64,000 bases of DNA from Xanthomonas rydalmerensis (GCF_033170385.1 NZ_CP126170.1:4612001-4676000), one strand, 5' to 3'; positions 48,353 through 57,584 are shown, numbered from the stretch's first letter. Numbers and translations are program-made. The notes: generated by a model from the sequence alone, not told the origin.

Positions 48353-49824
48353 AGCCCCTTCGCCGCTTCGGCGACCGCACGGAACAGCGCGCGGCCCTTG
48401 TTCATCGTCTCGTCCCATTCGGCCTGCGGGTCGGAGTCGTAGACGATGCCGGCGCCGGCCTGCACGTGCAGGCGGCCATGCTTGATCACCGCGGTACGGA
48501 TGGCGATGGCGGTGTCGGCGTCGCCGTGCCAGCCCAGGTAGCCGATGCTGCCGGCATAGACGTTGCGCTTGATCGGCTCCAGCTCGCGGATCACTTCCAG
48601 CGCGCGGATCTTCGGCGCGCCGCTGACGGTACCGGCCGGGAAGGTGGCGCGCAGCACGTCGGCGTAGCTGAGGCCGGGCAGCAAGGTGCCGGTGACTTCG
48701 CTGACGATGTGCATGACGTGGCTATAGCGTTCGATCACGAAGCGCTCGCCGACCGCGACGCTACCGGCCTGCGAGACGCGGCCGGCGTCGTTGCGGCCCA
48801 GGTCGATCAGCATCAGGTGCTCGGCGCGCTCCTTCGGATCAGCCAGCAGCTCCGCTTCCAGCGCCTGGTCCTGTTCCGGCGTCTTGCCGCGCGGGCGGGT
48901 GCCGGCGATCGGGCGCACGGTGACCTGGCCGTTCTCCAGCCGCACCAGGATCTCCGGCGAGGAGCCGACCACCTGGGTGTCGCCGACGTCGAGGAAATAC
49001 ATGTACGGCGACGGATTCAGCGCGCGCAGCGCGCGATACACGTCCACCGGGCGCGCGGTGAACGGCACGCTCAGGCGCTGGCTCAGCACCACCTGGAAGA
49101 TGTCGCCGGCGCGGATGTAGTCCTTGGATTTCTCCACCGCGGCGATGAAACCCTCGCGGGTGAAGCCGGAGACGAAGTCGCTTTCGTCCAGCACGTCGCG
49201 CGCCAGCGGCGCGGGGTAGCCGGCACCGGGCTGGCGCAGCGTGGTGGTGAGCGCATCCAGGCGCGCCTGCGCGCGTTCCCAGGCATCGACCTCGGTCGGG
49301 TCGGCATGCACGATCAGGTACAGGCGGCCCTTGAGGTTGTCGAAGACCGCCACGTCCTCGGACAGCATCAGCAGGATGTCCGGGGTGTCCAGCTCGTCGC
49401 GTGCGACGGCGCCGGCCAGGCGCGGCTCGATGTAGCCGATGCATTCGAAGCCGAACCAGCCGACCAGGCCGCCGGTGAAGCCGGGCACGCCAGCCAGCTT
49501 GGGCACCATATGCTGCGCACGCAGCGCCTCGACCTCGGCGAAGGGATCGGCGACCTCGCGGCGCTCGATCAGTTCGCCATGGTCGCGCACCTCGAGCGTG
49601 TGCCCGCGGAAGGTGTACACGCGGCGCACCGGCAGGCCGATGATCGAGTAGCGCCCGAAGCGTTCGCCGCCTTCGACCGATTCGAACAGGTAGGTGTGCG
49701 GGGCGTCGGCGAGCTTGAGATAGACCGACAGCGGCGTGTCCAGGTCGGACAGCACTTCGCGGACGACGGGGATGCGGGTGTGACCTTCAGCGGCGTAGCG
49801 CTGGAACTGCTCGCGGGTAATCAA
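48349..49824 (-). CDS. trpE: Anthranilate synthase component I
   Basis: Converts chorismate to anthranilate. The 491-residue product begins MITREQFQRYAAEGHTRIPV and has the chorismate-binding signatures FQVVLSQRLSVPF, IAGTRPRGKTPEQDQALEAE and FPAGTVSGAPKIRALEVI. The N-terminal region carries a feedback-type LLES-like segment (LFESVEGGERFGRYSIIGLP), the usual tryptophan-binding site. The start is a TTG at 49824 with AAGGAAAG upstream, and family N-termini support it; the frame is open above. Confidence 0.95.
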   Translation of the reverse strand: MITREQFQRYAAEGHTRIPVVREVLSDLDTPLSVYLKLADAPHTYLFESVEGGERFGRYSIIGLPVRRVYTFRGHTLEVRDHGELIERREVADPFAEVEALRAQHMVPKLAGVPGFTGGLVGWFGFECIGYIEPRLAGAVARDELDTPDILLMLSEDVAVFDNLKGRLYLIVHADPTEVDAWERAQARLDALTTTLRQPGAGYPAPLARDVLDESDFVSGFTREGFIAAVEKSKDYIRAGDIFQVVLSQRLSVPFTARPVDVYRALRALNPSPYMYFLDVGDTQVVGSSPEILVRLENGQVTVRPIAGTRPRGKTPEQDQALEAELLADPKERAEHLMLIDLGRNDAGRVSQAGSVAVGERFVIERYSHVMHIVSEVTGTLLPGLSYADVLRATFPAGTVSGAPKIRALEVIRELEPIKRNVYAGSIGYLGWHGDADTAIAIRTAVIKHGRLHVQAGAGIVYDSDPQAEWDETMNKGRALFRAVAEAAKGL

Positions 49825-50234
49825 GACGGCTTTCCTTCCGGGACTCGGTGACAGGGCGGACGACGGCTGCAGGCCACCATCGCCACGCACGGCGAGCGGA
49901 AGTGAAGGAAAGCGGGGTCGTCAGGCTGGACACGGCGGCTACTTTACCGCAACTGCGGCGACTGGCAACGGTTGCAGACGCCACCAATCGAGGGCGATGC
50001 GCAGGCGCTCGGCGAGGATGTCGCGTCGGGACTGAAGTCCCTCCCACAGGGGGTTGATTGCCTGGGTACATCTCCGTAGGAGCGGCTTCAGCCGCGACGG
50101 GCGTTACCGGGAATGCCCGTCGCGACTGAAGCCGCTCCTTGTATCTGGACCTGGCGCCCTTAAACAGGCGTCATGTCTTCCGACTGATCATCGGAGGAGG
50201 TGTGGGAAGTCCAGTCGCTCCTGAAGCTTAGAGC
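49825..50234. other. trpE upstream region and repeats, left flank of the IS
   Basis: No gene of standard type. It contains a possible leader frame with three Trp codons (see findings), two copies of the genome-wide palindrome (50075-50099 forward, 50119-50140 inverted) and one GGACTGAAGTCCCTCCCAC motif at about 50030-50048. A small hairpin TCCGA-CTGATCA-TCGGA sits near 50176-50194, just outside the IS end. Confidence 0.6.
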
Positions 50235-51385
50235 TTGCATCGTAGATCGGCTCCCCCTCCACATGCTGGCCCTTGGGTGTCCGAACGGTATCCAGAGTCC
50301 GCCCCCGGCGTGAACTCGCATCGACAAGGCAGGACCGGGCACAGCGCCGATCATGACCCTGACACGATGGAGGAATCGCGTATGTCTCCCGTCATCGGCA
50401 TCGACGTCGCCAAACGCAGTTTCGATGTGGCCATCGAGCTGACCAATGGCAAGCACCGTACCAAGGCCAAGTTGTCCAACGATGCCAAGGGCTTCCAGGC
50501 CCTGCAGGCATGGCTGCAGACGCATGCGCAGCCCGAGAGCTGGATCGCCATGGAGGCCACTGGCACCTACCACCAGGCACTGGCCGAGTTCCTCCACGCA
50601 CGAGGCTATCGGGTGTGCGTGCTCAACCCGGCGCAGACGGCCGCGTACGCACGCAGCCAGCTCAGCCGGGTCAAGACCGATCGCAGCGATGCCAAGCTGA
50701 TCGCCAGCTATGCCCTGCGTCACCGCGAGCAGTTACGCCGTTGGCACCCTGATCCGCCGGCGCTCAAGCAGCTCAAGGCACTGGTGCGCCGGCGCCAGGA
50801 CTTGCAACAGATGCTGCAGATGGAGCGCAACCGGCTGGACGTCGCTCCGGCCCAGGTGAAGGACTCGATCCAGGTCCATCTGGCCGATCTGCAACATCAC
50901 ATCGCCCAGATCGAGCAGGCCATCGATGACCATATCGACCAGGATCCGACCTTGCGGGGGCAGCGCGAGTTACTGGTGAGCATCCAGGGCATCGCCGACA
51001 CCAGCGCGGCCTTGATGCTGGCCGAGCTTGGCGATGTGAGGCGCTTTGCCGATGCCTCGGCGGTGACCGCCTTCGCCGGCCTGAATCCGTGCCTGCAGGA
51101 GTCGGGCGACCGCAAAGGCCATGTCTGCATCTCGCGCACCGGCTCGCCCCGCCTGCGCGCGGGCCTGTTCATGCCGGCCCTGGTGGCCATGACCCACAAC
51201 CCGGTCATCCGGGCGCTGAAACAGCGGCTAAGCGAACGCGGCAAAGCCGGCAAGCAGATCGTGTGCGCCGCTATGCGCAAGCTCCTGCACCTCGCCTATG
51301 GCGTCCTCAAATCGGGCACCGCGTTCGACCCGAAAAGGGGCCTTGCCTGCTAGGGGGTAAGACGGTATCTACGAGAGCAATACGC
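50230..51385. mobile_element. IS110-family insertion sequence (ends approximate)
   Basis: The transposase gene is flanked by short subterminal inverted repeats: TTGCATCGTAGAT at 50235-50247 and, inverted, ATCTACGAGAGCAA at 51367-51380, matching over TTGC and TCGTAGAT. IS110-family elements lack normal terminal inverted repeats and usually make no target duplication, so exact ends cannot be set by eye. The only long non-coding part inside the element is the left end, about 135 bases before the gene, where a guide (bridge) RNA would be encoded if present. It lies between trpE and the YegS-like gene and interrupts neither. Confidence 0.75.
50382..51353 (+). CDS. IS110-family transposase
   Basis: A 323-residue transposase. 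The N-terminal RuvC-like DEDD domain begins VIGIDVAKRSFDVAIE, with further acidic residues in AMEATGTYHQ and KTDRSDAKLIA. The C-terminal IS116/IS110/IS902 domain has LVSIQGIADTSAALMLAELG and the candidate active-site Ser in ISRTGSPRLRAGLF. A coiled coil (residues about 140-190) joins the domains. Start at the ATG at 50382 with GGAGGAA 8 bases upstream. The gene looks intact. Confidence 0.95.
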   Translation: MSPVIGIDVAKRSFDVAIELTNGKHRTKAKLSNDAKGFQALQAWLQTHAQPESWIAMEATGTYHQALAEFLHARGYRVCVLNPAQTAAYARSQLSRVKTDRSDAKLIASYALRHREQLRRWHPDPPALKQLKALVRRRQDLQQMLQMERNRLDVAPAQVKDSIQVHLADLQHHIAQIEQAIDDHIDQDPTLRGQRELLVSIQGIADTSAALMLAELGDVRRFADASAVTAFAGLNPCLQESGDRKGHVCISRTGSPRLRAGLFMPALVAMTHNPVIRALKQRLSERGKAGKQIVCAAMRKLLHLAYGVLKSGTAFDPKRGLAC

Positions 51386-51417
51386 TGGCAGCACGCGAGC
51401 AGACGAATGCGTGGCCG

Positions 51418-52356
51418 CTAACGCCTGCGCGGCTGCAGCAACGGCGACTCCGGCGGCAGGTGCATGCGCAGGCGCCCGGGCACGCAATCGATGCGGAAGT
51501 GGCGCGAGGTTTCCGGCTCGCCGTCCAGGTTCAGGGTCAGCGGCTGCGCCGCCTCGATCTGCAGCCACGGCAGGCGCGCGCGCACCGCCACCCGCTCCAG
51601 CGCCGCCTGCTTGCCTGAGGTGACCAGGGTGCCCAGGGTCGCGGCGACCTCGCCGGTCAGTTCCGGCACCAGGGTCAGATCGAGCAGGCCGTCGTCGAGC
51701 AATGCGTCCGGGCACAGGACCTGGCCGCCGCCGGCCTGGCGGCCGTTGCCCAGGCCGAGCGCGATGAAATCGCCTTCCCAGGAAAAGTCCGGCCCCGCGA
51801 AGCGTGCCCGGATCGGATCGATCCGGCCCAGCCGGCTCATGCCGGTGACCAGGTAGGCCAGCCCGCCCAGCATCTTCTTCAGGCCTTCGTCGGTCTCCAC
51901 CGTGACCTGGGTGCCGAAGCCGCCGCTGGCGACGTTGGCGCACCAGTGCGGGCCGTGCTCGGCCTCGATGCGCAGCAGGTCGATCGGCAACGCCGGGGTA
52001 CGTGCGATCAGTTCCAGCGCCTCCAGCGGCGGCAGCGGAATGCCGGTCGCGGTGGCGAAATCGTTGGCCGTGCCCAGTGCGACCAGGCCCAAGGCCGGCA
52101 GCTCGGCGGCCGATTCCTGGCGATGCGCTAACGTCGTGGCGACCTCGCTCAGAGTGCCGTCGCCGCCGGCGGCGACGATGCAGGCCGCGCCATCGGCCAC
52201 CGCCTCAGCCACGTAACGTTCGGCATCGCCCTGCTCCCAGGTGACCCGCACCTGCAGCGCCACGCCGCGGGTACGCATGGCCATGACCGCCTCGCGCAAC
52301 GCCTCGTCGCCGGCCGACTTGCCGTTGAGGATCAGACGCCAGTGCGCTGCAGCCAT
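51418..52356 (-). CDS. YegS/DagK-family lipid kinase
   Basis: A 312-residue diacylglycerol-kinase-catalytic-domain protein. The nucleotide-binding signature is [17 protein letters not shown], followed by [20 protein letters not shown] and the metal-binding acidic pair in [14 protein letters not shown]. It resembles YegS, which phosphorylates lipids such as phosphatidylglycerol in vitro; the natural substrate is unknown. GGAAGG precedes the ATG at 52356; the frame is open 15 codons further. Confidence 0.92.
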   Translation of the reverse strand: MAAAHWRLILNGKSAGDEALREAVMAMRTRGVALQVRVTWEQGDAERYVAEAVADGAACIVAAGGDGTLSEVATTLAHRQESAAELPALGLVALGTANDFATATGIPLPPLEALELIARTPALPIDLLRIEAEHGPHWCANVASGGFGTQVTVETDEGLKKMLGGLAYLVTGMSRLGRIDPIRARFAGPDFSWEGDFIALGLGNGRQAGGGQVLCPDALLDDGLLDLTLVPELTGEVAATLGTLVTSGKQAALERVAVRARLPWLQIEAAQPLTLNLDGEPETSRHFRIDCVPGRLRMHLPPESPLLQPRRR

Positions 52357-52459
52357 GCGGACCTTCCCGGGGTGAGGCGCCCACGCTAACGGGCACGGCA
52401 TGCGCGATGCGTGAATCCAGGCGCGCGCGTTGTCATACGCACGTCACCGAGCGTCCGGA

Positions 52460-52557
52460 ACATGGAAGGCCATAGCAAGGAAGACGGATGGAGGCAGGAT
52501 CAGCCTCCGATTTCTCTCCCAGGGGCCGCACCGGCGACGGTGCGGTTCTTTTCTTTT
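52460..52557 (+). ncRNA. Candidate small RNA in the yegS / GNAT spacer
   Basis: The gap between two minus-strand genes holds, on the plus strand, a stem-loop GGAGGC (52490-52495) with GCCTCC (52503-52508), then a C/U-rich single-stranded stretch TTTCTCTCCC and a strong intrinsic terminator. Neither neighbouring gene reads into this terminator. A TTGTCA at 52430-52435 could be a -35, but I see no convincing -10, so the 5' end is a guess. Confidence 0.35.
52526..52557 (+). terminator. Orphan intrinsic terminator on the plus strand
   Basis: A perfect 8-bp stem CCGCACCG, loop GCGA, then TTCTTTTCTTTT. The T run follows only on the plus strand, so it does not end the minus-strand GNAT transcript. 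Confidence 0.75.
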
Positions 52558-52573
52558 GGCCGCCCCGCGCCGC

Positions 52574-53056
52574 TCAGCCGGCGGCGAACCTGGCCAGCGC
52601 CTCGCCCTGCAGCCGGTACACGGTCCACTCGTCCTGCGCGCGGGCGCCGACCGCTTCGTAGAAGTCGATCGCCGGCTGGTTCCAGTCCAGCACCGACCAT
52701 TCGAAGCGGCCGCAGCCCTCGGCCACCGCCTGCCGCGCCAGATGCTGCAGCAGCGCCTTGCCGGCGCCCACGCCGCGGTGCGCCGGGTCCACGTACAGGT
52801 CTTCCAGGTACAGGCCGTTGCGGCCGAGCCAGGTGGAGTAGTTGTAGAAGTACACCGCGTAGCCGATCGGCTGGCCGTCGGCCTCGCAGATCAGCGCCTG
52901 CGCGCGGGCGTCGGCGCCGAACAGGCTGGCGCGCAGGCCGGCCTCGTCGGTCTGCACCGCGTCCTCGGCGCGCTCGTAGCGCGCCAGGTCGCGGATCAGG
53001 CGCAGGATCAGCGCCGCGTCGTCGGCCACCGCCGGGCGGATGTGCAGGGCCGCCAC
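52574..53056 (-). CDS. GNAT-family N-acetyltransferase
   Basis: A 160-residue acetyltransferase. The acetyl-CoA-binding signature is [20 protein letters not shown] near residues 83-102, followed by [20 protein letters not shown]. It resembles small-molecule polyamine or diamine acetyltransferases (SSAT-like), but the substrate cannot be fixed. One base separates its start from the rpe stop, so it is cotranscribed with rpe. Confidence 0.93.
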   Translation of the reverse strand: MAALHIRPAVADDAALILRLIRDLARYERAEDAVQTDEAGLRASLFGADARAQALICEADGQPIGYAVYFYNYSTWLGRNGLYLEDLYVDPAHRGVGAGKALLQHLARQAVAEGCGRFEWSVLDWNQPAIDFYEAVGARAQDEWTVYRLQGEALARFAAG

Positions 53057-53057
53057 C

Positions 53058-53726
53058 TCAGCGCGCCGCCACCGCGGCGCGCATCTGCGCGATCACCGCG
53101 GCGTAGTCGGGCGCATTGAAGATGGCCGAGCCGGCGACGAAGGTGTCGGCGCCGGCGGCGGCGATCGCGGCGATATTGTCCGGCTTGACCCCGCCGTCGA
53201 TCTCCAGCCGGATCGGCTTGCCGCTGGCGTCGATGCGGGCGCGGATCGCGCGCAGCTTGTCCAGCGCCGAGGGAATGAAGGCCTGGCCGCCGAAACCCGG
53301 GTTGACCGACATCACCAGCACCAGGTCCAGGTCGTCCAGCACCCAGTCCAGGATGTCCACCGGCGTGGCCGGGTTGAGCACCAGGCCGGCCTTGCAGCCG
53401 TGCGACTTGATCAGCTGGATGCTGCGGTGCACGTGGCGGCTGGCCTCGGGGTGGAAGCTGATGATGCTGGCGCCGGCCTCGGCGAAATCCGGGATCAGCC
53501 GGTCCACCGGCTCGACCATCAGGTGCACGTCGATCGGCGCGGTGACGCCGTGCTTGCGCAGCGCCTGGCAGACCATCGGGCCGATGGTCAGGTTCGGCAC
53601 GTAATGGTTGTCCATCACGTCGAAGTGGATCCAGTCGGCGCCGGCGCGCAGCACGGCATCCACTTCCTCGCCGAGGCGGGCGAAATCGGCGGACAGGATG
53701 GACGGGGAGATGATGCAGTCGGACAT
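53058..53726 (-). CDS. rpe: Ribulose-phosphate 3-epimerase
   Basis: Interconverts ribulose-5-phosphate and xylulose-5-phosphate. The 222-residue TIM barrel has the signatures [52 protein letters not shown] and [12 protein letters not shown], which include the metal-binding His and Asp residues. Coupled closely to the GNAT gene downstream. Confidence 0.97.
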   Translation of the reverse strand: MSDCIISPSILSADFARLGEEVDAVLRAGADWIHFDVMDNHYVPNLTIGPMVCQALRKHGVTAPIDVHLMVEPVDRLIPDFAEAGASIISFHPEASRHVHRSIQLIKSHGCKAGLVLNPATPVDILDWVLDDLDLVLVMSVNPGFGGQAFIPSALDKLRAIRARIDASGKPIRLEIDGGVKPDNIAAIAAAGADTFVAGSAIFNAPDYAAVIAQMRAAVAAR

Positions 53727-53735
53727 GGCGGGGTC

Positions 53736-54068
53736 TCAGCGCTTGCGCAGGGTGCGGATACGGTCGTAGGCGGTGTTGAGCTGGCTGGCCTTCTTCTCGG
53801 CGCGGGCGCGCAGCTCGGGGCTGGCGCTGGCGACCTTGTCGGGGTGGTACTGGGACATCAGCCGGCGATAGGCCAGTTCGATCTCGGCGTCGGTGGCGTC
53901 GCGGGTCAGGCCCAGTTCCCGATAGGGATCCTCGCGCTGGGACAGCTTGAACCAGTCGGCGTCGAAGGCATGCCCGATCAGCAGCCCGATCAGCGCGCCC
54001 AGCACCGGCGTGGGCCGCAGCAGCAGGGCCCCGGCGATGGCGCCGAGCAGTTTTCCGTACCAGGGCAT
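53736..54068 (-). CDS. DnaJ-domain membrane-anchored protein (DjlA-like, short)
   Basis: A 110-residue protein. A Gly-rich hydrophobic segment lies at residues 5-32 ([20 protein letters not shown]), followed by a linker and a J domain ending with the HPD motif in [10 protein letters not shown]. This resembles a DjlA-type co-chaperone that lacks the central TerB domain. The ATG at 54068 is preferred; the frame is open above. It precedes rpe by 9 bases and is divergent from purC. Confidence 0.85.
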   Translation of the reverse strand: MPWYGKLLGAIAGALLLRPTPVLGALIGLLIGHAFDADWFKLSQREDPYRELGLTRDATDAEIELAYRRLMSQYHPDKVASASPELRARAEKKASQLNTAYDRIRTLRKR

Positions 54069-54209
54069 GGGCGAGGGCGGGCGCGGCGTCAGGGCCGGCC
54101 ATTTTACGGCACAGCGGGGCATTCCGGCCGTACACTACGCGGCCCGCCGTCCGCCGCGGGCCCGCCGGGTCCCGGGACGGTCGCCATTGCGAAGTCCGTA
54201 GGAGTGCCT

Positions 54210-55136
54210 GTGTCCACCACGCTGTTGCAATCCGATCTGCCCGGCCTGCCCTTGCGCCACCGCGGCAAAGTCCGCGACGTGTTCGATATTCCCCGCGAGC
54301 GCCTGCCGGCCGACGCGCCGCCCGGCGACTACCTGCTGATGGTCGCCACCGACCGCCTGTCCGCCTTCGACGTGGTGCTGCCCGACCCGATCCCCGGCAA
54401 GGGCGAGATGCTGTGCCAGGTCTCCAACTTCTGGTTCAAGAAGACCGACCACCTGATGCCCAACCACCTCACCGGCATCGACGTGGCCGCGGTGCTGCCC
54501 GAGGGCGTGGACAAGGCCCTGTACGCCAAGCGCGCGGTGGTGACCCGCAAGCTCAAGCCGGTGCCGGTGGAAGCCATCGCCCGCGGCTACCTGATCGGCA
54601 GCGGCTGGAAGGACTACCAGCGCACCGGCAAGGTCAGCGGCATCGAACTGCCCGACGGCCTGCGCCAGGCCGAGAAGCTGGCCGAACCGATCTTCACCCC
54701 CTCGACCAAGGCGGCGGTCGGCGACCACGACGAGAACATCGACTTCGACGCCATGGTCAAGACCGTGGGCGCCGAACTGGCCGAGCGCGTGCGCGACGCC
54801 ACCCTGCGCATCTACCGCTTCGCCGCCGACTTCGCCGCCGAGCGCGGCATCCTGCTGGCCGACACCAAGTTCGAGTTCGGCACCGACGCCGACGGCCGGC
54901 TGTACATCATGGACGAGATGCTGACCCCGGATTCCTCGCGCTACTGGCCGGCCGACGAGTACGAAGTCGGGACCAGCCCGCCGAGCTACGACAAGCAGTT
55001 CGTGCGCGACTACCTGGAGACGCTGGACTGGGGCAAGACTGCGCCCGGCCCGCGCCTGCCGCAGGACGTGATCGACCGCACCCGCGCCAAGTACGCCGAG
55101 GCGCTGCAGCGGCTGGCGGGGATTTCGGTCGACTGA
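54210..55136 (+). CDS. purC: Phosphoribosylaminoimidazole-succinocarboxamide synthase
   Basis: SAICAR synthase of the larger, yeast-like type (308 residues). It has [54 protein letters not shown] and [20 protein letters not shown]. The start is a GTG at 54210 with TAGGAG 7 bases upstream; the frame is open far upstream without support. Confidence 0.97.
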   Translation: MSTTLLQSDLPGLPLRHRGKVRDVFDIPRERLPADAPPGDYLLMVATDRLSAFDVVLPDPIPGKGEMLCQVSNFWFKKTDHLMPNHLTGIDVAAVLPEGVDKALYAKRAVVTRKLKPVPVEAIARGYLIGSGWKDYQRTGKVSGIELPDGLRQAEKLAEPIFTPSTKAAVGDHDENIDFDAMVKTVGAELAERVRDATLRIYRFAADFAAERGILLADTKFEFGTDADGRLYIMDEMLTPDSSRYWPADEYEVGTSPPSYDKQFVRDYLETLDWGKTAPGPRLPQDVIDRTRAKYAEALQRLAGISVD

Positions 55137-55283
55137 GCGCGGTGCTGCCATGCGCCGGTGTGCCGGCGCATGAGGGTGGTCGCGGAAGGCGGCCACCTTG
55201 CGGTCACGCGCCGCTCTGCCTGTTGCTTCACCAGCTGATAATCCTGGCCAACTAGACTCGGGCAACCGCGCGCTCGTGCGTCC

Positions 55284-55307
55284 GACCTGATCAGGAGGAT
55301 CCGTTGG
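55284..55307 (+). promoter_or_regulatory. Duplicated leader of the first lipoprotein
   Basis: The 24-base segment ending at the TTG start, including the TCAGGAGGATCCG ribosome-binding site, is 23/24 identical to 56136-56159 before the second lipoprotein. A TAGACT box at 55253-55258 is the likely -10, matched by TAAACT at 56100-56105 in the second copy. Confidence 0.7.
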
Positions 55308-55984
55308 CCAGTTCGCCCCCGCTTTTTGCCGCCCTTGCGCTTTTCATGGCACTGGCAGCCTGCAACTCTAGGCAGGCCGACGCCTCAACGACTGCGAGCC
55401 CCGTCGCTGACGCAGCCGCTCGCACTGCATCTTCGGACAAGGCCACTTCCGGTCGCGCGCCCAGCACATCGCAGGCTGCACGCCAGGATGACGGCGTTGC
55501 AGCGCTGGCCGAGTCCTTGCACCTTCGCTGTGAAAATGCGGCCAAGGGCAGCGACTGCGTGGCGGGCAATATGGACGCCGGGGATTTCTACGATGTCGAT
55601 GTGTCTCCAGGCTGTGGCGCAGACGGAAACTTCGCAGGCGTGGCCGAACGCGACGCGACACTTCTGGATGCCTTGCCAGTGACCGGCAGCAAGGTGCAGG
55701 TCGCCGCCAGGCTGTCGGACGGGCAATTCGTCTGCATCCTGGCCACCGCGCACGCGGGTCAACGGGCGGCCTACTACTACGTGGTCGCCATTCCCCCTGC
55801 CAGCGTAGGCGCGTGCAAGGGAAAGCCCATTTGCACTCAGTATGGCGAGCGTCCGATTGACTTCGTGACACAGCGCAAGCAGGGAAAGCGCTGCGCCGTT
55901 GCAGGCAAGGCGCGCCCTGAGGGCGACTGTGCGCAGGGGTGGATCGAACCGCAGAAGCTGGACGTATTTTCGGAAGGCCTGTGA
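55304..55984 (+). CDS. Lipoprotein of the effector locus, immunity candidate 1
   Basis: A 226-residue lipoprotein with a signal peptide ending in LAAC (lipidated C20), then an Ala/Ser/Thr-rich linker. The mature domain carries about eight Cys, including CENAAKGSDC and CVAGNMD, and a C-terminal CAVAGKARPEGDCAQG, so disulphides are likely. No family recognised. The start is a TTG with AGGAGG 6 bases upstream. Its place two genes upstream of a T4SS-type effector suggests an immunity or orphan immunity role, which is inference. Confidence 0.7.
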   Translation: MASSPPLFAALALFMALAACNSRQADASTTASPVADAAARTASSDKATSGRAPSTSQAARQDDGVAALAESLHLRCENAAKGSDCVAGNMDAGDFYDVDVSPGCGADGNFAGVAERDATLLDALPVTGSKVQVAARLSDGQFVCILATAHAGQRAAYYYVVAIPPASVGACKGKPICTQYGERPIDFVTQRKQGKRCAVAGKARPEGDCAQGWIEPQKLDVFSEGL

Positions 55985-56154
55985 TCCGCCGTGAGGCGAA
56001 GGCGCTCGACAGGGGTTGATCACCGCGCTGGCGTTAGGCGCTGGTAGATTCCGCCGCAATGCCCCGCCGCGGCTTCACGACGTGATGATCCTGCTCGACT
56101 AAACTCAGCCGCCCGCAGGGCGATTGCCCCGCCCGACCCGATCAGGAGGATCCG

Positions 56155-56637
56155 TTGGCTATCGCACGCCCCATTCTGACGTCCCTCGCCTTGGCAGCGG
56201 CCCTGGTCGCGTGCAAGGCGCAACCGGCCGGCTCCACGGTGGCTGCGGCCACGGCCGCGCCCTCGCAGACCACAGGTGCCGCAGCCGCGCCGCGCTGCCA
56301 GGACGCCGATTTCGATGCCTTCCTCAAGCGCTTCAGCGCCGACATCGCGGTCCAGGAAAAGGCCACCGCCGACCCGTTGACGATGATCCATATCGATCCG
56401 GACGCGCAGCCGGAGCCGGCGCCAGTCACCCGCAACGTGCCGCTCGCCGAAGTCGAATGGCCGGTGATCCCGAACCTGGACGCGGCCCGCAAGGGTGGGC
56501 GCGAGGTCGTGGTGACGCAGAACGCCGAGGGCCGGCAGGTCTTGGTGCGTACCCCTGATACCGGCGACCAGCAGGTCTACCAGTTCGCGCAGAAACCGTG
56601 CTGGACGCTGGTGAAGGTCGACGACCAGGCGTTGTAG
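56155..56637 (+). CDS. Lipoprotein of the effector locus, immunity candidate 2
   Basis: A 160-residue lipoprotein with signal peptide ending in LVAC (lipidated C20). The mature domain begins CQDADFDAFLKRFSADIAVQ and ends WTLVKVDDQAL, with two further Cys. It has the size and placement of periplasmic immunity lipoproteins, but I cannot name a family. The start is a TTG inside the leader shared with candidate 1. Confidence 0.7.
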   Translation: MAIARPILTSLALAAALVACKAQPAGSTVAAATAAPSQTTGAAAAPRCQDADFDAFLKRFSADIAVQEKATADPLTMIHIDPDAQPEPAPVTRNVPLAEVEWPVIPNLDAARKGGREVVVTQNAEGRQVLVRTPDTGDQQVYQFAQKPCWTLVKVDDQAL

Positions 56638-56806
56638 CGGCGCCCCCAAGGAGACACCGCATGGATGCTTTTCGCCAGCGCAACGCCATCTGCCACATCG
56701 CGCGACAAACGCTCATCTTCTACCCGACCCTCGCCCAGTAACGGCCAGGCAGCATGTATCTGCCCGCATCGCAGGGTGGCAATTGAAACTAGCAGAGGAA
56801 ATTCAC

Positions 56807-57514
56807 GTGCATTTCCTGAAACTCTCTTCTTCTTCGCTTCTCGCTCTGGCATTGGCAGCCTGTGGAGGCACAACCGCGGACGGAAAACCCGCCGACGCGC
56901 AACAGCCGTCCCCCGTTCCCAGTCAGCAAAACCAGGGGCAGCACGCTCCCACTACGCCCACTCAGCAAGGGAATGCCACCGTGCAAAACGTCGCTTCTTT
57001 CGTCCCTTCGGGCATGGAAACCGTGGACACGCTTCGGGGCGACCTCACCGGCATTGGTCGGTCAGATGCATTACTGGTCGTTTCCCCTCCATCGTCGGCT
57101 GGCGAGAAGTTGGGTCAGGGCGCACCAAGAACGGTGATCCTGCTGACCCAGGATGAAAGCGGAGAGCTGCACAAGGCCGCGGAGAATGCGCATATCGTCC
57201 CATGCGCGAACTGCGGCGGCATGGCCGGCGATCCATATGCGTTTTCGCGGATCGAGAAAGGGCAGTTCACCATCTCCATCTCGGGCGGCTCGCGCGAGCG
57301 CTGGGCTGATGACTTCACCTTCCGCTATGCGCCCGCCACTAAAAGCTGGCTGCTGGAGAAGGTGGTGCGCGAGCTCACCGATACGCAAACCGATCAGCAC
57401 AAACAATTGGAGTTGACGGCCAAGGATTTTGGACAGGTGGCATTCGCGGATTTCGATCCTGCCAAGCTGCCCAAGGTCGCCCCACTGGAAGAGGGCGAGT
57501 CGAGCACGAATTAA
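56807..57514 (+). CDS. Putative X-T4SS immunity lipoprotein (XAC2610-like)
   Basis: A 235-residue lipoprotein with lipobox LAAC (lipidated C19). The mature domain has repeats of the calcium-binding VCBS type (LRGDLTGIGRSDALLVV) and a conserved-looking CANCGGMAGDPYAFSRI ... SGGSRERWADDFTFRY region, reminiscent of XAC2610, the inhibitor of the GH19 effector XAC2609 in X. citri. It stands 70 bases before the effector gene on the same strand. Start at the GTG at 56807, with AGAGGAA 8 bases upstream; a TTG eight codons earlier is possible. The immunity role is inferred from family and position. Confidence 0.72.
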   Translation: MHFLKLSSSSLLALALAACGGTTADGKPADAQQPSPVPSQQNQGQHAPTTPTQQGNATVQNVASFVPSGMETVDTLRGDLTGIGRSDALLVVSPPSSAGEKLGQGAPRTVILLTQDESGELHKAAENAHIVPCANCGGMAGDPYAFSRIEKGQFTISISGGSRERWADDFTFRYAPATKSWLLEKVVRELTDTQTDQHKQLELTAKDFGQVAFADFDPAKLPKVAPLEEGESSTN

Positions 57515-57584
57515 AGGGAAGTAATGGTTTCCGCGGACATGGATGGTCCGTCCATCACGTTGCTGAGAAATGAGGAGCTACACC

